Positions 40,029-48,488 of a stretch of DNA of 64,000 nucleotides are shown here, piece by piece (position 1 is the stretch's first letter; each line of letters opens with the position of its first letter). The position numbers and the translations under genes are program-made. The DNA is from JBBSAT01 sp044223665 (GTDB lineage: Bacteria > Myxococcota_A > Polyangia > Polyangiales > Sandaracinaceae), in contig JBGALT010000007.1 of NCBI GenBank assembly GCA_044223665.1, positions 1 through 64,000 of the forward strand, read 5' to 3'. Below the pieces are notes generated by a model, which made no database searches, was not told the origin of the DNA, and saw only the letters and a list, made by a program, of their open reading frames with translations.

Positions 40029-41273
40029 TCAGTCGCCGTGGGCGGCGCGCGTGCGGGCCGCGGCGACGAGCGCGCGCCGGGAAGGCTGCTTCTGTTTGCG
40101 CAGCAGCGCGTGCACCTGGTTGGCGACGGTGCGCTCGGAGGTGCCGCGCGCCTGCGCGATGGCCGCGTTCGTCCAGCCGAGGGCGAGACGATCCAGGATG
40201 TCGCGTTCCGCCGGCGAGAGATCGGAGAGCGTGCTCGGCGTCCCGCCCGGGCGCAGCACGTCGGCGGCGAGGGCCACGAGCTCGTCGCGCGAGCCGAGGC
40301 CGAGCTTGGAGGCGGCGCTCCGGAGCGCGGTGGACACGGCAGCCGGGGAGAGGCCGAGGTGGTAGGCGACGAGCTTTCCTTGCAGGCCCCGCGCGGTGAG
40401 CTCGAGCACGCGCGCCTCGCGATCGTCGAGCGCGCGCGAGGCCCACACGTGCGGCGGGTTCTCGAGCACGTGGTACTCGCGCCGGCCGGCGTCCGCGTGC
40501 TCGACGACCCCGTATCGACCGCCGAGCAGGGCCGTCCACGCGTCGAGCGCGTCGGGCTGCGCACGCCGCCTGGCCGCTCGCCCGCGCTCGATCTGGAGGA
40601 CGTAGTCCGAGAGGCGCTCGCGCACCGGTCGCTCGCTCGCGTTTCCTTCGGCGGCGAGCACGCGTCCGCCGCTCCCGACGATCGCGCAGGCCTGGCTCGC
40701 GACGCGCACGCGCAGCGTGGCCTCGACGTGCGCTGCGACGCGCGACAGCACGAGCTTCTCGCGCGGCGTGAGCACCAGGGGCTCGCCCGAGAGGGCGAAG
40801 GCGACCATCGAGACGCCGTTCGAGCACTGCGCCACGAACGCGAGGCTGTCCTCGGCGCGGGCATCGCCGAACGCGCCGGCGACCAGGCGGCCGGCCGACC
40901 CGTCCGAGCGGATGCCGTGGAGCTCGAGCGGGCGAGGAATCCGATAGAAGCGATCGAGCAGCGTGGGGTCGATCGTCGGGAGCATCGCGGTCATGGGCGC
41001 GAGCGGACCGCCGACGTGCGCGGCCGTGTCGCCCGCGAGCAGCTCGTAGTGCTCGGGGTGGCGTCGCACGATCGCGGCGGAAGCCACCACGGTGCTCGGG
41101 ACCACGCGCCGCAGCACTTCGAGGAGCGTGTCCAGCCAGTGCGTCAGATCGCCGCGCGCGTCGTGCACGGCCTCGACGAGCTCCATCGCGAGCTCGGCGC
41201 GCACTCGCCGTCGTTCGCCGCGCCTCGCCGCGCTCGGACGTTCCACCCCCGGAGCCACCGGTGCAGCATGCAC
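40029..41273 (-). CDS. LuxR-type regulator with two tandem HTH motifs
   Basis: 414 residues from a GTG at 41273; an ATG at 41186 is an alternative. A N-terminal sensor-like region of about 240 residues matches no domain I know. Then a first LuxR HTH at about 275-330 (DREARVLELTARGLQGKLVA then YHLGLSPAAVSTALRSAASK) and, after a short linker, a second at about 345-400 (SPAERDILDRLALGWTNAAI, AQARGTSERTVANQVHALLR). Both have the typical turn and recognition helix. Two complete HTHs in one chain are unusual. Single gene. Confidence 0.82.
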   Translation of the reverse strand: MHAAPVAPGVERPSAARRGERRRVRAELAMELVEAVHDARGDLTHWLDTLLEVLRRVVPSTVVASAAIVRRHPEHYELLAGDTAAHVGGPLAPMTAMLPTIDPTLLDRFYRIPRPLELHGIRSDGSAGRLVAGAFGDARAEDSLAFVAQCSNGVSMVAFALSGEPLVLTPREKLVLSRVAAHVEATLRVRVASQACAIVGSGGRVLAAEGNASERPVRERLSDYVLQIERGRAARRRAQPDALDAWTALLGGRYGVVEHADAGRREYHVLENPPHVWASRALDDREARVLELTARGLQGKLVAYHLGLSPAAVSTALRSAASKLGLGSRDELVALAADVLRPGGTPSTLSDLSPAERDILDRLALGWTNAAIAQARGTSERTVANQVHALLRKQKQPSRRALVAAARTRAAHGD

Positions 41274-41303
41274 CGGGCTCTCGGACGCGCCAAGGCCGCC
41301 GCC

Positions 41304-41330
41304 GGGTGTGATCGCTGGCGGTGCTCAGCG
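41304..41330. repeat. Fragment of dispersed repeat end
   Basis: 27 bases starting GGGTGTGATCGCTGGCGGTG match 57934-57960 at 25 of 27 positions. The block abuts the stop codon of the gene at 41338-42357 and lies in the 64-base gap to the LuxR gene. It appears to be a solo end of the repeats seen near 57.9 kb. Confidence 0.6.
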
Positions 41331-41337
41331 GCTGGGC

Positions 41338-42357
41338 TCAACGAACGCGGCGCAGCTCGCTGACGCCGAGCCGGTACGGTAGACGCGCGCTGCCCGCGTG
41401 CACGCCCACCCACACGCGGTAGTCACCGGCAGGCCATCCGCCTTCGTCGAGGCCCGCGGTGACGGCGACGTGCGCGTCGCGCGACACCTGGCAGCGGAAC
41501 GTGCCGTCGGGCATCAGCACCACGAGCGAGAGCGGCTCGGTCGGCACGGTGCAGTGCGCCTCGTCGTCGGCGCCACAGAGATAGAGCTGGAGGAAGTCGA
41601 AGTCCTCGCGCAGGGTCACGACGTGCGCTGGGCGGGGGTCCACGAGACCGCCGCAGCCGTTGCCGAGCAGCGTGACCTCGATCGGCTCGCTCTCGGCGAC
41701 GCCGGCGTCCGGGGCCGCCTCGCTCGTCGAGACTCCGGCCTCGCCCTCGAGCCAGCGCGGATCCGGGAGGAACCCCCGGCGCAGCCGGATGCCGTCGAAA
41801 CGACCCTCGCCGGCGGCGTCGAGGCCGAGCTCGGTCGCAGCCGTGCGGTCGTCGCCGGCCGCGCCGACGCCCGGGCGGATGCTGCGCGTCTCGGTGAAGT
41901 GCAGCACGTAGTCGGCGCTCGCGCCGAGCGTGTGCGTGCCGACCCAGATCTCGGTGCGGCCCCTCGGGAAGACGCCCTCGACGCCCGGCACGTTGCCGAA
42001 GCGATCGTCGCTGCACACCCAGCTCGGGTGGCCCTCGGCATCGACGAAGCGCACGCCGAGCACCAGATCGACGTCGCTCGTCGCGAAGATGCGCAAGAAC
42101 CCGAAGCGGGTGTCGAGCGCCATCACGTGGCTGGGGCGCTCGCCGACGAAGCCGGCGCACGCCGAGCCGGCGAGGTCGACGAAGCTACGCGCGCCGTGCG
42201 CGTGCCCTTCGATCTCCACCGGGTCCGGGACGAAGCCCGTCGCGAGCGGGATCGTCGCTTCGGAGAGCGGCGCCTGCGCGAGCGCGAGCGCCGGCCCGAC
42301 CACGAGCAACGCGAGGGACGCGCGGAGCCAAGCGGTGCGTCGCGATCCTCGGGTCAC
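41338..42357 (-). CDS. Secreted hypothetical protein
   Basis: 339 residues. The GTG at 42357 overlaps the upstream stop (GTGA); another GTG lies one codon before. A signal peptide (AWLRASLALLVVGPALALAQ) is followed by two similar halves, each with a VDLAGSACAGFVGERPSHVM or VTLLGNGCGGLVDPRPAHVV strand, a F.FL.I/LY segment, and a R.EIWVGTHTLGASADYVLHF or YRVWVGVHAGSARLPYRLGV strand. It therefore contains a duplicated beta-rich domain with a conserved Cys. Likely periplasmic or outer surface; function unknown. Confidence 0.75.
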   Translation of the reverse strand: MTRGSRRTAWLRASLALLVVGPALALAQAPLSEATIPLATGFVPDPVEIEGHAHGARSFVDLAGSACAGFVGERPSHVMALDTRFGFLRIFATSDVDLVLGVRFVDAEGHPSWVCSDDRFGNVPGVEGVFPRGRTEIWVGTHTLGASADYVLHFTETRSIRPGVGAAGDDRTAATELGLDAAGEGRFDGIRLRRGFLPDPRWLEGEAGVSTSEAAPDAGVAESEPIEVTLLGNGCGGLVDPRPAHVVTLREDFDFLQLYLCGADDEAHCTVPTEPLSLVVLMPDGTFRCQVSRDAHVAVTAGLDEGGWPAGDYRVWVGVHAGSARLPYRLGVSELRRVR

Positions 42358-42932
42358 CACTTCGGATGGCCGCCCTTTCGCAGCTCGAAGTAGGCGACGC
42401 ACTCGGGACGGTTCAGGGCGTACCCGGCGAAGATCTCGAACGCCGCGCGGATCAGCGTGAGAGGCTTCTCGCCCGGCGCGAGGTGCTCGTAGGACGGCGT
42501 CTGGGCGATGATGACGGCGGCGATGCCCCAGGCGGCCGCGTTGATCATCGCGAAGAGGCGGGCCCAGTTGCGGCCGGACCACGCGTAGACCGCGAGGATC
42601 AGCGTGACGATGCCGGCGATGCCCGGGCATCCGGGGACGACGATCTCTTCGGGGAGCCACACCCAGAGCTGGAAGAAGGTGAAGAGCAGCCAGCCGCCGC
42701 ACACCACGCCGAGGATCTTCGGTGGGCCGTTCGCGATCGGCTTCTTCCCGTACTCGACGCGGCCCCAGTCGTACTTGCTCGGCTGGTTGTCGGGCGGCGG
42801 TGCGGCGAACTTGCCGCGCGCGGTGGTCGGCGGCGGCGCGAAGGGGCTGTCGGGGTCCGTCTTGACGGCGTCCTCGGGAACGGGAGGCGGACCTTTCCGC
42901 TTCGGGTCGAAGAGCGTCGGATCGTCCGCCAT
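42354..42932 (-). CDS. Hypothetical membrane protein
   Basis: 192 residues, ATG at 42932. A Pro-rich cytoplasmic N-terminus (DPTLFDPKRKGPPPVPEDAV) precedes three or four membrane helices (ILGVVCGGWLLFTFFQLWVW, PGIAGIVTLILAVYAWSG, NWARLFAMINAAAWGIAAVI) and a short tail. First gene of a two-gene operon with the secreted protein. No family recognised. Confidence 0.72.
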   Translation of the reverse strand: MADDPTLFDPKRKGPPPVPEDAVKTDPDSPFAPPPTTARGKFAAPPPDNQPSKYDWGRVEYGKKPIANGPPKILGVVCGGWLLFTFFQLWVWLPEEIVVPGCPGIAGIVTLILAVYAWSGRNWARLFAMINAAAWGIAAVIIAQTPSYEHLAPGEKPLTLIRAAFEIFAGYALNRPECVAYFELRKGGHPKW

Positions 42933-43070
42933 GCGGCGGCGAGCATAGCGCGCCACCACCCGGGCCGCCGAGCGCGCCGCGCTTCGGGGCGCACGGTCTT
43001 TGCACCTCGCGGGCACGCCGTGCGAAACGGGCTATGTCCGGTCCACGTTTCGCGGCGATAGTGAGGACGA

Positions 43071-44252
43071 ATGCAGCTGGCTCGGGGGCGTGAGCGGTCT
43101 TGGGGGTGGGGCGCTGGAGTCGCGGTCTCGATCGCGTGGATGTCGCTCGCCGGCTGCCGCAACCATCCGGGGGATCCCTGCTGGACGGCCTGCACCGAGG
43201 AGAATCGGGCCTCGTTCGCGACCTGCGTGGCGAACGGCGCGCCGGGGACTGCCGACACCGGTCCCTGCGCCGCGGGTGATCGGCGCTGCTGCGCGCTCAC
43301 CGAAGAGTGTCTCGGCGATCTCGACGATCAGACGGTGTCTGCGGGCTCCACCACCTGCGACAGCATGATCATGGTCGACGTGTGCGGTCCGGCGTGCACG
43401 TCGGAGGACGGCACCCTGCTCGACGCGTGTCTCACCAGTGGCGGCAGCGGCTGCGCCGCCGGGGATCGCGTTTGCTGCGCGACGGCGCTGGCGTGCATCG
43501 GGGCCGCGTCCTCGTACGTGATCGTCAACGACGCCTGCTGCATGACGACGGCGCAGTGCCCGGCCGATCACTTCTGCGATCCGATGACGTACACGTGCGA
43601 GCCGAATCCGACGGGCGACGTCTGCGGCGACGACACCAAGGGCCCGACCGAGGAGTGCGAAGACGGCAACACGGTCACCGAGGTGTGCGCGTACGGGACC
43701 CCGACGTGCACGGTCTGCGACGCGAGCTGCCACCTCGTCCAGGCGACCGGGCCTCACTGCGGCGATGGCATCGTCGACGACGCGAACGGCGAGCAGTGCG
43801 ACCCGCCCGAGGACCTCTACTGCGACTCCGGCTGTCAGGCGCTCGTCCCGCTCAGCTGCCTGAACGCCGAGCTCGACGGCACGGAGAGCGACGTCGACTG
43901 CGGCGGCCGCGAGTGCCCCGCGTGCTTGAACGGCGAATTCTGTTTCGCGCCCAGCGACTGCCGCGCGCTCCACGCCGACTGCGGCGGTCTCGCCGACTGC
44001 CAGGTGAGCGCCGGAACCTGCCAGGAGATCACCCGCTGCAACGACGGCGATCCGTGCACCGACGACGTGTGCGATGCTGCCGGCGCGTGCACCTTCGAGA
44101 CCATCGATCGAGATCACGACGGGTTCGGCCCGCACGCTTGCCAGGGGGACTGCAACGAGCGCGATCCGCTCATCCACCCGGGCGCGACCGAGGTCTGCGC
44201 CGACGGCATCGATCAGGACTGCGACGACCTCTTCGACGAGGGATGCCCGTGA
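43071..44252 (+). CDS. Cys-rich lipoprotein with MopE-type C-terminus
   Basis: 393 residues, GAGG ribosome binding site before the ATG. Lipobox at MSLAGC. Repeated Cys units follow (DPCWTACTEENRASFATC, CALTEECLGDL, CATALACIGA), then the myxobacterial DNGEQCD-like pattern (CGDGIVDDANGEQCDPPEDL), CNDGDPCTDDVCDAAGACTF, and the final MopE motif DHDGFGPHACQGDCNERDPL..IHPGATEVCADGIDQDCDD. A surface metal-binding lipoprotein by appearance. Upstream of the OmpA-like gene by 124 bases. Confidence 0.82.
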   Translation: MQLARGRERSWGWGAGVAVSIAWMSLAGCRNHPGDPCWTACTEENRASFATCVANGAPGTADTGPCAAGDRRCCALTEECLGDLDDQTVSAGSTTCDSMIMVDVCGPACTSEDGTLLDACLTSGGSGCAAGDRVCCATALACIGAASSYVIVNDACCMTTAQCPADHFCDPMTYTCEPNPTGDVCGDDTKGPTEECEDGNTVTEVCAYGTPTCTVCDASCHLVQATGPHCGDGIVDDANGEQCDPPEDLYCDSGCQALVPLSCLNAELDGTESDVDCGGRECPACLNGEFCFAPSDCRALHADCGGLADCQVSAGTCQEITRCNDGDPCTDDVCDAAGACTFETIDRDHDGFGPHACQGDCNERDPLIHPGATEVCADGIDQDCDDLFDEGCP

Positions 44253-44376
44253 GCCAGGCCGTCGGGGCCGTGAGGAGCGACCGGAGCGCGCGGTGCCGGA
44301 TCAGTTCCGGGATCACGGTGCGTGTCCGTCGCTCACGACGGGGTCCGCCTCGGCCCGTGAGGACGAGCGAAGCGGG

Positions 44377-46053
44377 TTGAATCGGCTCGGGCTCCTCGTC
44401 CTCGCGGCGCTGTTGACCTCGGGGATCGCGTCGGCCGCGCACGCGCAAGGCGTGGCGCTCGACCAGTACCGCGCGGCCGAGACGCCGCTCGACGGTTTCG
44501 TCGTCACGCGTCCGCGCACGCTCGGCCACCTGCGGGCGTCGGCCCTGCTCCACCTCGACTTCGGGCTCGCGCCGCTGCGCGGGCCGGCGTCGGGCACGGG
44601 CGCCACGCTCGTCGATCACGAGCTCGCGGCGCAGGCAGGCATCGCGCTCGGCCTCCTCGATCGCATCGTGGTGGCGGCTCGCCTGCCCGTGGTGCTCTCG
44701 ATGGGCGGGCCGGCGCGCGCTGCGGGCGAGCCGTTCACGCGCGATCCAGCGGCCAGCGGCGCGGGGCTCTCCGATCTGGCACTCTCCGGGCGCTACCGCC
44801 TGGTGGGCGAAGAAGAGGACGTCTTCGCGCTCGCGATGGCGACCGAAGCGACGATCCCTCTCGCCGAGGCGTCGTCGAGCGCCCAGGATCTCGCCGGCGA
44901 GGCCGGTGTGACGTTCACGCCGGAGCTCGCCGCCGAGCTGCGCTTTCTTCCGGTCCGCATCACGGCGAACCTGGGCGCGCGCTTCCGCGAGCGGGCGCTC
45001 TACGCCTCGCTGCGCGTGCAGCACGAGCTCACGTGGGCGCTCGCGGTCTCGGTCGACGCGATCCCCGACGTCCTCGAGGTGATGCTGGAGGGATGGGGCG
45101 CGACGCCCTTCGACCGCTTCGGCCTGGCCGTGCGCTCGCCGGTCGAGCTTCTCCTCGGCGCGCGCGTGCGGCCCATCGCGCCGCTCTTCGTCGGGCTCGC
45201 GGGCGGCGCGGGGATCGGCGACGCCTACGGGAATCCCGAGCTCCGGGTGGTGCTGACGGCCGGCTGGGCGGACGTCGAGGGGCTGGCCGCCGAGCGCGAG
45301 CGCGCGCGCGCGGGCGGCGCGGAGATCACGGGCGCCGACGTCGAGCCGCCGCCCGACGAGACGGAGATCCCGGCCGAGGTCACGCCCGAGACGCCGCGCG
45401 AGCGCGTCGTGCCGCCGGGTCGCGACGCGTATGGCCAGCTCGATCGCGACGGGGATCGTCTGGTCGATGCCGTCGATCAGTGCGTGCTCGATCGCGAGGA
45501 CTACGACGAGATCGAGGACGCCGACGGCTGTCCCGAAGAGGACGCCGACGCCGACCAGGTGCTCGACGTCGAGGACGCGTGCCCGACGACGCCCGGCGTC
45601 GCCAGCGACGACCCCGAGACGCGCGGATGTCCTGCCCGCGCGTACATCAGCGAGCGCGGCACCATCGTCATCACCGAGCGCGTCGAGTTCGCGACCGGCA
45701 GCGACCGCATCCTCGGCCAGAGCGAGGCCGTTCTCGGCGACGTGCTCGCGATCCTCCAGAGCGCCGAGGACGTGACGCGCGTCCGGATCGAAGGGCACAC
45801 CGACGATCGCGGCCGCGACGCCGCGAACCTCAGGCTCTCCACGGCGCGCGCCGCGAGCGTGAGGCGCTGGCTGGAGGAGCACGGGATCGCCAGCGATCGG
45901 CTGGAGGCGTGGGGCTGCGGCGAGCTGCATCCCCGCGAGGCCGGCACGAGCACGGGCGCTCGCCAGGCCAACCGCCGCGTCGAGTTCTTCATCGTCGAGC
46001 CGATGCCGCCCGAGCTCACGCTGCGCGAGGGCTGCGTGGAGGCGACGCCATGA
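44377..46053 (+). CDS. OmpA family outer membrane protein with TSP3-like calcium repeats
   Basis: 558 residues from a TTG at 44377, chosen because an ideal signal peptide starts there (NRLGLLVLAALLTSGIASAA then HAQ). Residues 25-310 look like a beta-barrel (TARPRTLGHLRASALLHL-type strands, a DHELAAQAGIALGLLDRIVV pair). Residues 350-415 carry Asp-rich DRDGDRLVDAVDQC, DADGCPEEDADADQVLDVED motifs of thrombospondin type 3. Residues 426-545 are an OmpA C-terminal domain (VEFATGSDRILGQSEAVLGD, EGHTDDRGRDAANLRLSTAR) that binds peptidoglycan. It overlaps the next gene by ATGA. Confidence 0.9.
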   Translation: MNRLGLLVLAALLTSGIASAAHAQGVALDQYRAAETPLDGFVVTRPRTLGHLRASALLHLDFGLAPLRGPASGTGATLVDHELAAQAGIALGLLDRIVVAARLPVVLSMGGPARAAGEPFTRDPAASGAGLSDLALSGRYRLVGEEEDVFALAMATEATIPLAEASSSAQDLAGEAGVTFTPELAAELRFLPVRITANLGARFRERALYASLRVQHELTWALAVSVDAIPDVLEVMLEGWGATPFDRFGLAVRSPVELLLGARVRPIAPLFVGLAGGAGIGDAYGNPELRVVLTAGWADVEGLAAERERARAGGAEITGADVEPPPDETEIPAEVTPETPRERVVPPGRDAYGQLDRDGDRLVDAVDQCVLDREDYDEIEDADGCPEEDADADQVLDVEDACPTTPGVASDDPETRGCPARAYISERGTIVITERVEFATGSDRILGQSEAVLGDVLAILQSAEDVTRVRIEGHTDDRGRDAANLRLSTARAASVRRWLEEHGIASDRLEAWGCGELHPREAGTSTGARQANRRVEFFIVEPMPPELTLREGCVEATP

Positions 46054-48431
46054 GCCGCGCGCTCGCCTGGCTCGCCTTCGCCGCGTGCGTGCTCGCGTCC
46101 TCGTCGCGCGCGCGCGCGCAGGACGTCCAGCTCGAGGACTACGTCGTCCAGGAGGGCGACACCTGCGCCACGATCGCCGAGCGCTGGTACGGCAGTCCGC
46201 GTCGCTACGATCGCATCCACGAGCACAACCCCGACCTCGGGCCGATGCCGCACCACCTGCACGCCGGCCAGGTGCTGCACCTGCCGCTGCCACGCGAGCA
46301 GGGCGCCGACGCCACGCTCACCGACGCGCGCGGTGAGGTGCGTGCACAGCAGCCGCACGAGCCGGCGATGAGCACGGCCCGCGTCGGGGCCGGCCTCACC
46401 TCGGGCGCGCGCCTGGGAACCGGCGAGCGCTCGAGCGCCGAGCTGACGTTCCGCTCGTCGTCGGTCGCCGCCATTCGCGAGCAGACGCTGGTGATCGTGC
46501 ACGGCGCGTCGGTCGAGCACGTGCGCGAAGAGGGCACGCACGCCGAGGTGCGCGAGGGCTCGATCCTGAGCCGGCTCTCGTCGCTCTCGGGCGGGGCACC
46601 GCTGATCGTGAGCACGCCTTCGGCCGAGGTCCGCCTCGAGGAAGGCGAAGCGAGCGTCGACGTCGCGCCGAGCGGCGACACGGCGGTCTCGTCTCACGCG
46701 GGCCGATCGGTGAACGTGACGGCCGCGCAGCAGACCGTCGCGGTCGGCTCGGGTCAAGGCACCGTCGTCCGGCGCGGGCACCCACCGCCGCCGCCGCGCC
46801 CACTGCCGGCGGCGCCCGCGTGGGCGAGCGGTGAAGCGCGGAGCTTCCTCGGCCCGAGCGCGACGGGCGGCACGCTGCGCGGGAGCTGGATCGGCGTCGA
46901 AGCAGCCGCCGCCTACCGTGTCGAGATCGCGCGCCGCGAGGACGGTCGCGATCTGGTGTTCCAGGCCGAGGTGCCGGCCACCGTCACGCGCTTCGAGGCC
47001 TACCACCTGCCAGCGGGCGTCTACTACGTGCGCGTCGCCACGCTCGACGCCGAGCGTCTCGAGGGGCGACCGACGTCCGGCGCGCGCTTCGAGGTCGTGC
47101 TCGTGCGGTTCGTGGCGCCGGGTGAGAGCGTGCCGGAGCCGGGGCACGAGCCGGTCGACGTGCTCGAGGAGCTCGATGCCCTCGCCGATGCGACGCTCTT
47201 CGCGACCAGCGCTCCGCCGCCGCCCGAGGTGCTCCGCGGCTCTCGCACGCTCGTCCCCGACGGCGTGGTGTGCGCGATGGGCGCGAGCGAGCCCTCGCAC
47301 GAGCTGGTGCTCGACGCGCTCGGGACCGGCTTCCTCACGTGCGTCGATGCGAGCGGGAGCACGATCGAGGGCATCGACGTCTCCGTCGTCGGTATCCGCG
47401 CCGAGCTCCGCGCCGCCGATGGGAGCGAGCTCGGCGCGCTGGAGCGCGGAAGCGTGGTGCCGGTGCGCGTCCGGCTCGGCACGGGCGCGCCCGACGAGAG
47501 CGTGGTCGAGCTGCGCGGCTCGGCGGGCGTCGCCGTCTCGGAGCTCGCGCCCGCCGGCGAAGGCGAGCTCACGGCCACCCTCGCGGTGAGCGAGACCGCG
47601 AGCACGACCGAGACGCTCACCGTCGCCGCCCGCTCGGCGCCGGACGTGGCGCTCACGACCATCGACGTGGCCACCGAGCCGCCGCCGCCGCCGCCGCCGG
47701 TGGTCGTTCGACCCTTCCGTCTGCACGAGGCCTTCGGCGCCTTCCCGAACGAGAGCTGGGTGGGGCTGCGCGACGAGCAGCGCAGCGGCGTGGGCGGCAC
47801 GCTCGGCGTGATGGTCGCGTCGGCGAGGCTCGGCGAGCCCGATGCGCGCCTGCGCTTCGTCGCCGCGGCCAGCGCGGGCCTGTGGGACGAGTACCTGCGG
47901 ATCGGCGCGGCCGTTCCCCTCGACGCGGTCGGTCACCACGCGCGCTCGGCCGATCGCGGATCGCGCGATCTGTTCGTGACCCTGGGGACGCGCTTGCTCT
48001 CGGCCGAGCGCACGGGCGGCTTCGGCCTCGCGCTCGAGGCGGGCGTGTGGGCTCCGACCGCGGGTCACCAGGGCCTGGACCGCGCGCGCTTCCAGATCGC
48101 GGCCGACCTCTCGCTCCGGATCGCGGAGATCGTGGCCCTCCGCACGCGGCAGGCGGGCATCTTCGACGCGGCGGCGCCCGGCTCGATGCTGTATGCGAGC
48201 GCGTACGGCGTCGACGTCCGGCTCGCCGACGTCCTCACGCTCGGCCTCGAGGGCAGCATGACGATCGGCCGCGAGGACGGCCGCGACTGGTACGCCGGCG
48301 GCGCGGCGCTCGCGCTCGGGCTCGACCTCGCGCCGGTGTACCTCTCGCTCGCCGGTCGCTACGGCTGGGGCGACGACCTCTGGCCGGCGGCCACGATCGC
48401 GCTCAGCGCGCGCGTCGCCTTCGACCCCTGA
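46050..48431 (+). CDS. LysM-FecR-barrel envelope protein
   Basis: 793 residues, ATG at 46050. Signal peptide (ALAWLAFAACVLASSSRARA), LysM domain at about 28-75 (YVVQEGDTCATIAERWYGSP, then AGQVLHLPL), FecR domain at about 125-235 (LTFRSSSVAAIREQTLVIVH, then LSGGAPLIVSTPSAEVRLEE), an Fn3/immunoglobulin-like segment at 275-350, further beta domains, a Pro-rich hinge (PPPPPPPVVVRPF) near 555 and a C-terminal region of alternating strands ending in AFDP that looks like an outer-membrane barrel. It links peptidoglycan to the outer membrane in concert with the OmpA protein. Third gene of the operon. Confidence 0.85.
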   Translation: MSRALAWLAFAACVLASSSRARAQDVQLEDYVVQEGDTCATIAERWYGSPRRYDRIHEHNPDLGPMPHHLHAGQVLHLPLPREQGADATLTDARGEVRAQQPHEPAMSTARVGAGLTSGARLGTGERSSAELTFRSSSVAAIREQTLVIVHGASVEHVREEGTHAEVREGSILSRLSSLSGGAPLIVSTPSAEVRLEEGEASVDVAPSGDTAVSSHAGRSVNVTAAQQTVAVGSGQGTVVRRGHPPPPPRPLPAAPAWASGEARSFLGPSATGGTLRGSWIGVEAAAAYRVEIARREDGRDLVFQAEVPATVTRFEAYHLPAGVYYVRVATLDAERLEGRPTSGARFEVVLVRFVAPGESVPEPGHEPVDVLEELDALADATLFATSAPPPPEVLRGSRTLVPDGVVCAMGASEPSHELVLDALGTGFLTCVDASGSTIEGIDVSVVGIRAELRAADGSELGALERGSVVPVRVRLGTGAPDESVVELRGSAGVAVSELAPAGEGELTATLAVSETASTTETLTVAARSAPDVALTTIDVATEPPPPPPPVVVRPFRLHEAFGAFPNESWVGLRDEQRSGVGGTLGVMVASARLGEPDARLRFVAAASAGLWDEYLRIGAAVPLDAVGHHARSADRGSRDLFVTLGTRLLSAERTGGFGLALEAGVWAPTAGHQGLDRARFQIAADLSLRIAEIVALRTRQAGIFDAAAPGSMLYASAYGVDVRLADVLTLGLEGSMTIGREDGRDWYAGGAALALGLDLAPVYLSLAGRYGWGDDLWPAATIALSARVAFDP

Positions 48432-48488
48432 CGGGCCTCGTCGCATCGGCACGACGAATCGAAGGAGCGACGCGGCACTGCGGCGTGG

